Positions 44,336-54,664 of a DNA stretch of 64,000 nucleotides are shown here, one piece after another. Source of the stretch: Siphonodentalium dalli. Taxonomy: Eukaryota; Mollusca; Scaphopoda; Gadilida; Siphonodentaliidae. The notes under the pieces were generated by a model. That model ran no database searches and had not been told where the DNA came from. It saw nothing but the letters and a program-made list of their open reading frames with translations. Each line of letters opens with the position of its first letter. Positions within the stretch are counted from its first letter, which is position 1. The stretch covers positions 170,328,664-170,392,663 of the forward strand of contig CP136066.1 in the NCBI GenBank assembly GCA_032622095.1, written 5' to 3'. Both the position numbers and the translations under genes were made by a program.

Positions 44336-45345
44336 ATAGCACACTCGTATGGACGATCGCCGGTGTTCGTCCTCTTATGCATTGTCAGACTCCATATATG
44401 CACTTCCAAAATGATTCTCTAGGTAAGATAATATTTCTTATTTTGAGAATTATTTTCTCAGTTCCTCTTATGCATTGCCAGACTCCATATATGACTGGAT
44501 TCATTCTCATACACGTCACACTCGTATGGACGATCGCCGGTGTTCGTCCTCTTATGCAATTTCAGACTCCATATATGACTGAATTCCTTCTCATACACGT
44601 CACTCTCGTATGGACGATCGCCGGTGTTCATCATCTTATGCGTTGTCAATTTGTCAGACTCCATATTTGACTGAATTCCTTGTGATGTACGTCACTCTCA
44701 TATGGACAATCGCCTATGTTCGTCCTCTTATGCATTATCACACTCTATATATGACTGATTTTTTTTTTATACACGTCACTCTCTTGTGTGCGATCGCCCG
44801 TCCCTTATGCATTGGCAGACTCAATATATGCACTTCCAAAACGATTTTCTAGGTAAGATAATATTTCTTATTTTGAGAATTATTTTTCAGTTCCTCTTAT
44901 GCATTGCCAGACTCCATATATGACTGGATTCATTCTCATATACGTCACACTCGTATGGACGATCGCCGGTGTTCGTCCTCTTATGCATAGCCAGACTCCA
45001 TATATGACTGAATTCATTTTTATACACGTCACACTCGTATGGACGATCGCCGGTGTTCGTCCTCTTATGCATTGTCAGACCCCATATATGACTGATTTCT
45101 TGAGATGTACGTCACTCTCATATGGGCAATCGCCGATATTCGTCCTCTTATGCATTACCAGACTCCATATATGACTGAATTCCTTGTGATGTACGTCACT
45201 CTCTTGTGTGCGATCGCCGGTCCCTTGTGCATTGGCAGACTCAATATATGCACTTCGCTTCCAAAACGATTTTCTAGGTAAGATAATATTTCTTATATTG
45301 AGAATTATTTTCTCAGTTCCTCTTATGCATTGCCAGACTTGAACT
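44336..45345 (-). pseudogene. C2H2 zinc-finger-derived units, left arm
   Basis: Minus-strand frames read finger-like 28-residue units such as TNTGDRPYECDVYENESSH and IWSLAMHKRTN. Compared with a C2H2 finger, the linker (TGxRPY), first cysteine and first histidine remain. The second cysteine is tyrosine (CDVY) and the second histidine is asparagine (HKRTN) in unit after unit. Units are broken by a spacer containing GAGAATTATTTTCTCAG-type hairpin sequence and TCTAGGTAAGATAATA. No full-length protein can be made; this is a repeat derived from a zinc-finger gene. Confidence 0.7.
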
Positions 45346-45548
45346 TATCCAAGGCTCCTGCTAGATACTCATTTAAATTATGTAGTCGTTTATTATAATC
45401 CTGACACCTGTTACTTTTCTTCAACGGAAATTATCTGACTTTTAAAAGTAATAAAATACTTATGTATCTATTGTATGGATGGATGTCTGGTGCATGAGTG
45501 AATGCAGAATGGTGTGTGAAAGTATGAGAGGCCAAATTCATAATTAAA

Positions 45549-45740
45549 TGATTATTTGCGCTTAAGCGCAATTATTTGAGGTTAAACACAAATATTTACA
45601 CTTCAGCGTAAAAATAAAGCTTTTAAGCACAAATATTTGCACGCACAAATATTTGCACTCAAGCACAATAATTTGCACTTAAACACAATTATTTCCGTTT
45701 AAGCACAAACATTTGCGCTTCAGCACACATATTTTATGTG
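45549..45740. repeat. Short tandem repeats, unit about 19 bp
   Basis: About ten degenerate copies of AAGCACAAATATTTGCACTT, in the spacer of the palindrome. Each unit is close to self-complementary (GCAAATATTTGC). Confidence 0.8.
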
Positions 45741-45944
45741 CAATAAGGTTTAACTTCAAGTTTAACCGCCAGCTTTTGATGCAAAAAAGGAACAGGCAAC
45801 GAGTTTTGAAGTGAAATAATCAACGATTTGGACACATTTGACCCCCGTGTGTCAGACAGAATTATGATGCAACTAACGAGTTTTGATGTAAAAAACAAAA
45901 CAGATTTTGACGTACAATCCACCAGTCAATTTTGTCACTTTTGA

Positions 45945-46395
45945 TGAATTCAGTCATATCTGGAGTCTGACCATGCACAAGAGAACGGACCCAGACTGGG
46001 GATCGCTCATTCGAGTGTGACGTTAGTCAGACGGAATCCAGTCAAATCTGGAGTCTGACAATTAACAAGACGACCACGTCGATGATCGAGCATACATGTA
46101 TGACGGTTGACAGGAAGAATGCAGTCATATCTTGAGTCTGACAATGCATACGAGGACCACTACCTGCGATCGTCCATACGGGTGTGACGTGTGCCATATA
46201 TAAGACATTTTGTGATTCAGAAAATCTGGCAACACAAGAGAATACACAACTGAGATCTTTGACACTAGAGCACGTGTGTCTGAATGCATTTAATCAGTCC
46301 AGTAATCTCGCAGATCATATGCGAATCCGCACAGGCAATCGCCCATATGAATGTGATACAATATGCCATGCATCACGCATGTGTTTTTCGGTTAT
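45945..46395 (+). pseudogene. Older zinc-finger-derived units in the palindrome spacer
   Basis: Plus-strand units with AATTCAGTCATATCTGGAGT and ECDV-type remnants at 45948-46195 are more diverged than those in the arms. At 46255-46350 a better-kept finger reads CLNAFNQSSNLADHMRI and TGNRPYECD, with only the second histidine position lost (R). This may be closest to the ancestral gene. Confidence 0.55.
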
Positions 46396-46779
46396 TGTAG
46401 TGGATATTGATCCCAAAATGAGTGATACATTCATTTGTACAAAATAATTTAAATAAATAGGCAAATGGGCCATCGTGTCACACGCATATAGTACGATAAT
46501 AACGAGAGGCGTCTTTAACAAACTGTTTGATATTTATATTCTCGGGTAACATACATAATCTCAAATGAAAATGCTTCTGTATAATCAGGAGAGGAGCTCA
46601 AAGAATGGGGATAATTCTATAAAATATACTATGCCGCTCATGTGTGTTCCGTAGTTACCGTGGTTGTTACTGGATCCAATGTTAGTGATATATTAGGTTT
46701 GTTATAAACGCAATACGACTATGAAATTGTAAATATAACGCACTAAGTGTCCGTCGACATTTATCAGTCATATATAGGG

Positions 46780-48235
46780 TCTGGTAATGCATAAGAGGAC
46801 GAACATCGGCGATTTCATAAGGAATTCAGTCATATCTGGAGTCTGACAATGCATAAGAGGACGAACACCGGCGATCGTCCATACGAGTGTGACGTGTATG
46901 AGAATGAATCCAGTCATATATGGAGTCTGGCAATGCATAAGAGGAACTGAGAAAATAATTCTCAAAATAAGAACTATTATCTTACCTAGAAAATCGTTTT
47001 GGAAGTGCATATATTGAGTCTGCCAATGAATAAGGGACCGGCGATCGCACATAAGAGAGTGCCGTGTATCATAAGGAATTCAGTCATATATAGAGTCTGG
47101 TAATGCATAAGAGGACGAACATCGGCGATTGTCCATATGAGAGTGACGTACATCACAAGGAATTCAGTCATATATAGGGTCTGGTAATGCATAAGAGGAC
47201 GAACATCGGGGATTGTCCATATGAGAGTGACGTACATCGCAAGGAATTTAGTCATATCTGGAGTCTGACAATGCATAAGAGCACGAACACCGGCGATCGT
47301 CCATACGAGTGTGACTTGTATGAGAATGAATCCAGTCATATATGGAGCCTGGCAATGCATAAGAGGAACTGAGAAAATAATTCTCAAAATAAGAAATATT
47401 ATCTTACCTAGAAAATCGTTTTGGAAGTGCATATATTGAGTCTGTCAATGCATAAGGGACCGGCGATCGCCCACAAGAGAGTGACGTGTATCATAAGGAA
47501 TTCAGTCATATATAGAGTGTGATAATGCATAAGAGGACGAACATCGGCGATTGTCCATATGAGAATGACGTACATCACAAGGAATTCAGTCATATATGGA
47601 GTCTGACAATGCATAAGAGGACGAACACCGGCGATCGTCCATATACGAGTGTGACGTGTATGACAATGAATCCAGTCATATATGGAGTCTGGCAATGCAT
47701 AAGGGGAACTGAGAAAATAATTCTCAATATAAGAAATATTATCTTACCTAGAAAATCGTTTTGGAAGTGCATATATTGAGTCTGCTAATGCATAAGGGAC
47801 CGGCGATAGCACAGAAGAGAGTGATGTGTGTCATAAGGAATTCAGTCATATATAGAGTCTGACAATGCATAAGAGGACGAACACCGCCGATCGTCCATAC
47901 GAGTGTGACGTATATGAAAATGAATCCAGTCATATATGGAATCTGGCAATGCATAAGAGGAACTGAGAAAATAATTCTCAAAATAAGAAATATTATCTTA
48001 CCTAGAGAATCGTTTTGGAAGTGCATATATTGAGTCTGCCAATGCATAAGGGACCGGCGATCGCACATAAGAGAGTGCCGTGTATCATAAGGAATTCAGT
48101 CATATATAGAGTCTGATAATGCATAAGAGGACGAACATCGGCGAGTGACGTATATCACAAGGAATTCAGTCATATATGGAGTCTGACAATGCATAAAAGG
48201 ACGAAAACCGGCGATCGTCCATACGAGTGTGCTAT
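46780..48235 (+). pseudogene. C2H2 zinc-finger-derived units, right arm
   Basis: Inverted counterpart of 44336-45345, on the plus strand, and longer because it holds more units. Finger words TNTGDRPYECD and IWSLAMHKR recur. The spacer GAACTGAGAAAATAATTCTC follows at about 46944, 47366, 47705 and 47963. The same Cys-to-Tyr and His-to-Asn states dominate. Plus-strand frames are short and interrupted. Confidence 0.7.
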
Positions 48236-49077
48236 AGGCCTATATAAGTCATTTAGTTAAAACCTAGCAACTACTGTGCCATGAAGTGGATTCTCATATG
48301 ATCTGACAAAGATGTATGGTCGATTGCGGGGTGCACGACAACAGCATAGCCCTGTGTCTCAATTCGGGAATTTAGCAACATTGTCTGGTCTATTTAGATT
48401 CCAGGATCTACTTACGCCTAATTTGTGGCCGGGTATAATGGGCTAACTGGGTATTTTTTTGACAGAGATTTGCATATAGGGTGGTTAGCAACATTTTAGG
48501 GTCCGTTTGAATTCTAGACTCTACATACGCCCAATTTGTGGCCGAATATGATGGGCTAGTCAGATAGTTATGATTTACCTCTTGGGTGGCTACGAACGAA
48601 GTCGCACCAAAAGGGATTAGCAATGACATAGATCTCTCACAATCTGGAATTTAGCAACATTTTAGGGTCCGCTTGGAATCCAGGCTTAACTTACGCCCAA
48701 TTTGTGGCCGGGTATAATGGGCTGGCCGGGTACTTTTATGACACATATTTGCCTCTAGGGTGGCTATGCACAACATTTTATCATCCTAGCCGCCATTCCG
48801 TCGAATTTCTCGAATCGGAGACTGAATTTGAATAAGGAGCTGAATAAGGAACAGGGAACTGGGAACTAAAAAGTTTTGAATGGGGAGCTGAATAAGGAAC
48901 TGGGAACTAAATTCTATTTGAAATATAATTAATATTAATCGATAGAAGCATGCTCGGACAGCTGTCTTCGATTCATATCTAATATCTTATACCACGGTAA
49001 CGATATAACACATGTTTACAAAGAGATAGACCTTCTTTAATGTACCCTGCCTTTAACAGGATATCCCTTGCAATATG

Positions 49078-49600
49078 TATTAATTAAATCTATTAAAGGC
49101 ACGTGCGGCCTTAATTGTCGAAAATATTCATATTTGTTCCAAACACCGTAAACAGAAAAACAGTAAAACGCATACAGTTCCGTTCATATATACCATGACC
49201 ATCGCGTAAACAGCATGTTATCATTAAGACCTACTATATTTTTATCTAAGCAAGAGCCTGATTTTGTTACAGAAGACAGCACAATGCTACTGGCTAATCA
49301 CACACAAATGGCATAAACGCTCTTTATTAGTTCCATATCAGGTATTCACCAACAAAGAACGCTCTTTATGTTTACCATCATAATATAAACAAACACCAGA
49401 AAAGTTACTTTTTACGCTTTTGTTTACAAAACAATGGTCAAACATATGACCATAACATACTGTTTATGCGATATTTCTTATTTGTATACGGACAAAGTCT
49501 ATCTACATTTTGATGTTCTTTCTGTTTGTGGCGGTTTTTGACGGGTGGAGATATTTTCACAGGATACCCACCGCCAAGGCCAACCGTGTCTTTAAGGATG
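49078..49600. mobile_element. 520-bp insertion in the right arm of the palindrome
   Basis: The left arm reads straight through the equivalent site (GATAATCCATATTGC at 43631). The insert begins TATTAATTAAATCTATTAAA and ends near GTGTCTTTAAGGATG. Imperfect inverted ends TTAAAGGCACG and TTAAAGACACG suggest a DNA transposon. A 3-bp ATG may be duplicated. Confidence 0.5.
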
Positions 49601-49864
49601 GATTATCTCTTTATAAAACACATTTTTAAAAGTTAAATAGTTTCCTTGGAACCGAAAACCACGAATCGTCCAATAGAGGGTTACGATGCAACAAACCATA
49701 TAATTAGTTTGAAAGTCGTGACTCGAGCGGTGGTTTGGTTGGATTCGGAGAATTTGTAATTAATAAAGCGTTGGTTTACGTAATTGTTCATCTTTGTTTT
49801 ATCGTTGTATTATATACTGTATGGCCAGCATATTCGACTGTTGGTATCTGGTGTCTATAAATAC

Positions 49865-50705
49865 CAAACCGGATATGGTTGCCACTTTGGCCACCTACTG
49901 TGGCAACCGCACGGGCTAGATCGAGGGTTGCGGTTTTCGGTTATTATATGTTACTTTCGGGTGGGCCACCCTACCGAACCGTTTATTTGGTCCACATCGG
50001 TTCATAAATTCCCAAACGGCTATGGTTGCCACTTTGGCCATCTACTGTGGCAACCGCATGGACTAGAGGGTTGTGGTTTTCGGTTATTATATGTTATTTT
50101 CGAGTGGGCCACCCTTGACCACCGTTTATTTGGTCCAAATCGGTTCATAAATGCCCAAACGGCTATGGTTGCCACTTTGGCCATCTACTGTGGCAACCGC
50201 ACGGGCTAGAGGGTTGTGGTTTCGGTCATTAATGTTATTTTCGGGTGAGCCACCCTACCGCGCCGTTTATTTGGTCCAAATCGGTTCATAAATGCCCAAA
50301 CGGCTATGGTTGCAACTTTGGCCATCTACTGTGGCAACCGCACGGGCTAGAGGGTTGTGGTTTTCGGTTATTATAATGTTATTTTCGGGTGAGCCACCCT
50401 ACCGCACCGTTTATTTGGTCCAAATCGGTTCATAAATGCCCAAACGGTTATGGTTGCCACTTTGGCCATCTACTGTGGCAACCACACGGGCTAGAGGGTT
50501 GTGGTTTTCGGTTATTCTATGTTATTTTCGGGTGGGCCACCCTACCGCACCGTTTATTTGGCCCAAATCGGTTCATAAATGCCCAAACGGCTATGGTTGC
50601 CACTTTGGCCATCTACTGTGGCAACCGCACTGGCTAGATGGTTGCGGTTTTTGGTTATTATATGTTATTTTCTGGTGGGCCACCCTACCGCACCGTTTAT
50701 TGGTC
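49865..50705 (+). repeat. 143-bp satellite, right arm (6 units)
   Basis: Reverse complement of the left-arm satellite. TGCCACTTTGGCCATCTACT words start near 49879, 50029, 50173, 50317 (variant), 50457 and 50599. Two fewer units than the left arm, and with arm-specific variants. Confidence 0.9.
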
Positions 50706-50769
50706 AATATATAATGTTTCCGATTAAGGAATAAGGAACTGGGAATAAGTAGCCGGTGTCACCGTAGTC

Positions 50770-51189
50770 ACATTCATTGATTCTAAAGATTCAGATGCGG
50801 TGCATTCACGTGGGGGACACAGGGCCAATGGCACCCCGGTTGTAAATGATCACGTCCAACGAGAAAAAAATAGGCTATATCTCCTCCACATTCACCAAAA
50901 TATTGTGACCCTCCACCACTTTCTCTGAGCTTCCGCCGCCCCGTGTTAGATTCTTAGTCTAACCTTACTTGTCCATTGATATAAATCTAACGGCGTAGGC
51001 TCCATACTTATATATCCGAAGCTCCAGAGATTTATCAGAGTCAGCAAAATGCACATTAATCACATAACTTCTCACGAAACCCAACCAACAAAAATATAAT
51101 ACAGGCAACCACAGAGTTTAGACCTAATGTAGCCGGGGAGATAACAATATTTATTTCTGACACATGTACGCATATACCTCAATAATGTA
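50770..51189. other. Unassigned sequence right of the palindrome
   Basis: No gene recognised. The 140-bp array that abuts the left side does not resume here. Confidence 0.35.
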
Positions 51190-51923
51190 CAGGGACGTGG
51201 CGACAAGGGAGGTTGGAGAGGGGGTGTAAAAAATGTTCAACAGTTTAAAAAATTCATACCAAATCAAACATTAGTTGGTAATTTCACACCAACAACAGGT
51301 TGAAATTGTTCTCTTAGTTTAATATTCCAATAATGTATTAGTGGGGAATTTGTTGTTTATAGACCACATTAGCATATTTTCCTACCTGTGCATTGCCATC
51401 AGTTGGAAATTTTCCAACTTTATATGGGGTGTCAGGTTGGAAATTCCCACATTTGGAAAGCTTAAGGAAAGTCTAGATGCTAGGATTTTTCATTCTCATA
51501 TTCCTAAATATTCTCACACCGGGCCCAACCATGCGTGATCCGGTGTGTCCTGACCCCCCCCCCCCCCCAAATCACTGCTAATTAATTTAAGAAAACAAAT
51601 CGGGGTGTGAATATGCCTGGATGTTATCTGTTTCAGATCTCCAACTGTCTCATTCTGGACCGAACCACAGTCGATCCAGTAGCTTCTGTCACCACCCCCC
51701 CCCCCCCCGACCTCCCCTGGTTAGTAGCCACAATGAGACTACTGATTCATTCAGAATAGCCTACCATCCAGGCATGTAGTGGAACACTTGTGAACATCGG
51801 GGAGGGTCCAAATGGAATTACGAAACTTGTGTTTCGGTTTGGTTGAATAAGAGGGGTTCAGATGGTAATTATAAAGTGCATGAATGGAGATCCCTTAACG
51901 GAGATAACCTAGGCCCGTCCTTG
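51190..51923. mobile_element. hAT-like CAGGGACGTGGC element (copy 3)
   Basis: Left end CAGGGACGTGGCGACAAGG; right end in reverse complement CAAGGACGGGCCTAGG. The interior shares 'ATTAGTTGGTAATTTCACAC' and 'CACACCGGGCCCAACCATG' with the copies at 26913 and 63042, plus long C runs. Flanking 8-mers ATAATGTA and ACAGTGTA agree at 6 of 8 positions. Confidence 0.6.
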
Positions 51924-52660
51924 ACAGTGTAACTGCAAGAAATAAACTCGGTCTATAGTGATATTTTACGATTTAACGGTTATCACAACTTCCACAAAAA
52001 TGGAAAATGGTAGTATCAGTCTAGAATGTCACCAATAGTGGTGTTATATTTTTGTTAAGTCAAACGATTATTCCTCTGACAATACCAGTATATCTGAGTA
52101 GTATATCGAACTATTTAAAAGCATATAATTATACATGCAGTACGTGACATTTTCTTATTACTGGAAGTTATGTATAGAATATATGTGTGCATCTGGTGAA
52201 TCAAGGACTGCGTCACTGCCCCTCTCCGGATATTTTAATTATGATTTACAATAATCGCTTGATATAATTGGTTGGGCTGTGGCCTGTGGGTCTCGGAGCA
52301 TGGTTAGCTTATCTTGACGGAGCTAAGCTATTGCCGTCGAGTTTGCGGAAGTCTGAGTCTGTTCACAATTCATTTATCACAGTCTACAGACCGTATTTCT
52401 CATCCGATCACCACAAAATATCATATGCTGGTTTTGGCCAATGCCCAAAATGGCCGCCATCGTGATCATGTTGTTTAAATACTTGAGTCAAAACAATATT
52501 TGTGGTAATGTCATAATTTCAGCAGTATAGGTCGAGATAACTTATAAGCTACAGTGTCATTGACCATTTTATTTTTCTAGCACCATGTCTCTTATCTTAT
52601 AATTTCAGCTTTGACTGTGTATATACGTAGCCCTTACGGAGAGCTTTGACGAGCATATAT
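51924..52660. other. Unassigned sequence
   Basis: No gene recognised; one 65-aa ORF at 52268 has no domain. Confidence 0.3.
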
Positions 52661-53091
52661 GTGACCCGCCATATAAAATCCAGTCGTAAGTCGGGATTGT
52701 TTTACCCTGTGCCAATGCATTCTCTTATATATGCGAGTCGACCATAGGTCGCCTCGCATATATAAGAGAATGCATTGGCCTAACAATTTTTTACAATTTT
52801 AATAATTTTTTCTTGTATTCTTTAACAATTTTATAATTTCACCCATACAGAGCCCCAGACAAACATGAGCAGACGACACTCTTCTATATGATTCTATATA
52901 TGTGTGGGGCTCCCTGCAGGGTAATGGATGTTTTTTATTTTATGTCCTAAAAATTGTCAGAAACATTTATTTAAAAACAATGATAAAAAATTGTTAGGCC
53001 AATGCATGGTCGACTCGCATATATAAGAGAATGCATTGGCACAGGGTAAAAAAAATACCGACTTCCGACTGGATTTGATATGGCGGGTCAC
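52661..53091. mobile_element. Hairpin-TIR MITE (GTGACCCGCC termini), copy 1
   Basis: Outer inverted repeats GTGACCCGCCATATAAAATC and reverse complement. Inside these the CCCTGTGCC hairpin module stands at each end (left 52711-52782 complete; right with a deletion that removes half of the stem). Between lies about 200 bp of AT-rich DNA containing GAGCCCCAGACAAACATGAG. ATATAT flanks both sides. Confidence 0.7.
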
Positions 53092-53965
53092 ATATATGCG
53101 AATCGTATGCAGAGGAATACGTGTATACGATAGACGGACTCGAAAATCTTATGCGATGGTGTGACCAAAGCCTGAATTTAACATATATACGTGCGATTAA
53201 CGGATTTGTAATTTCCATGTAAATGTTGAAGAATACATATCCGTATATCCCACGTATATTTCAAAGTTATGGAAATTAACCGCATCCGCAAATATGCCGT
53301 ATAAATCTAGACATTTAGTGGAAATGGGGTTTACATGAAATTAAATTCTAAATTTGGTAGAGTGTAAGTCATACTGTTGAACGCATGTCAGCATCCACAT
53401 ATAGCCGTGAGATACTTTTGTAAATTTTGCAACAATGCCAAACGGTATCCGAAACTCCATGCAGGGTCTCCATTGAAGACTTAACTCGACCGCGCTGCCT
53501 TGATCTGGCGACATTTTACCCACATTGTGTGGACTTCCGAGATATTAATATATACATATATATATACTAAGAGAACAGAGCCACGCGTTGTCCTGATCAC
53601 GCACACAAATATCTAAAAACAAATGTGTAATTTCATTCATTTAGTTCAGAAAGTTATACACAAGAACCAAAGTACTATTTTGCGCAATGTAGTGCTTTGG
53701 TTCTCTGGTTATTTTATCAGTAAACCTATATAAAAGCGCATGAACAACAACACGCATGGAAAGCATCAGTCAACTCAAACACGAGAGTTCTAATTGGCGG
53801 CCATTTTGCTGAGTAGCATGCAAAAAACGTGAACAAGCCCCACTGCTCTAAATCTTCGTTCCGTCAACATTTTTTTAATGAGGGAATTGTTCTCAAAGCA
53901 CATCGAACATTTGAATTTTGAGAGATCGAGTTCGTTATTTTGCTGCTAAACTCCGCACTAAATAT
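53092..53965. other. Unassigned sequence
   Basis: No supported gene. A 60-codon minus-strand frame at 53341-53523 is discussed under rejected items. Confidence 0.3.
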
Positions 53966-54424
53966 GTGACCCGCCATATCAAATCCAGTCGTAAGTCGGG
54001 ATTTTTTTACCCTGTGCCAATGCATTCTCTTATATATGCGAGTCGACCATAGGTCGCCTCGCATATATAAGAGAATGCATTGGCCTAACAATTTTTTACA
54101 ATTTTAATAATTTTTTCTTGTATTCTTTAACAATTTATTAATTTCACCCATACAGAGCCCCAGACAAACATGAGCAGACGACACTCTTCTATGTGCTTCT
54201 ATATATGTGTGGGCTCCCTGCAGGGTAATGGATGTTTTTTATTTTATGTCCTAAAAATTGTAAGAAACATTTATTTTAAAAAAAATGATAAAAAATTGTT
54301 AGGGCAATTGCATTCTCTTATATATGCGAGGCGACCTATGGTCGACTCGCATATATAAGAGAATGCATTGGCACAGGGTAAAAAAAAATCTCGACTTACG
54401 ACTGGATTTGATATGGCGGGTCAC
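53966..54424. mobile_element. Hairpin-TIR MITE (GTGACCCGCC termini), copy 2
   Basis: Same structure as 52661-53091, with both terminal hairpin modules intact (54011-54084 and about 54303-54378). It lies about 140 bp downstream of the LITAF copy 2 stop codon, probably in or next to its 3' untranslated region. Confidence 0.75.
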
Positions 54425-54561
54425 ATATATAAAACCAAGACTGGTACCCAGCCGACGACAGTGTCAGAAAGGAAGCATGTCTGGTGCGCTTTGTAGAAAT
54501 TGTCGGTATCTATCCACTCAAGTCCATCTATCGCAGCCAACCAGCAACGTACTTCAGGTGA

Positions 54562-54664
54562 TCAACTTTTCCAGAGACCTAATCGTTGGTGACAGTTGGG
54601 GCAGTCGTGGGCAACATCCTGACAAGAGTCCATGCAGAATGGAATGAGGCAGCAGCCGAGGTCG
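54562..54664 (-). CDS. LITAF copy 2, exon 3
   Basis: Acceptor ATTTTACAG|CGACCTCGG; 103 nt to TGA at 54562-54564. Second knuckle HDCPNCHQRLGLWKS. Confidence 0.87.

Larger units (their letters stand above)
42185..50769. mobile_element. 8.6-kb palindromic element with satellite and zinc-finger-derived arms
   Basis: The outermost sequence GACTACGGTGACACCGGCTA at 42185 returns as its exact reverse complement ending at 50769. Arms run inward through a 143-bp satellite, a segment with 'GAATCGAAGACAGCTGTCCG', three copies of CCCATTATACCCGGCC wording and amplified zinc-finger units. The spacer is about 45350-46780. The arms are similar over most of their length but differ in copy number and by a 520-bp insertion at 49078-49600. 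No clean TSD and no transposase or integrase frame was found, so it may be a giant foldback element or an inverted segmental duplication. Confidence 0.7.

Noticed and set aside
44377-48068. ORFs of 60-148 aa with MHCQTPYMT / VTLVWTIAGV repeats
   Set aside because: They are the antisense strand of the zinc-finger-derived units.
53341-53523. 60-codon minus-strand ORF (MGKMSPDQGSAVELSLQW...)
   Set aside because: Balanced composition, but no recognised domain, no splice sites or poly(A) site that define a gene.
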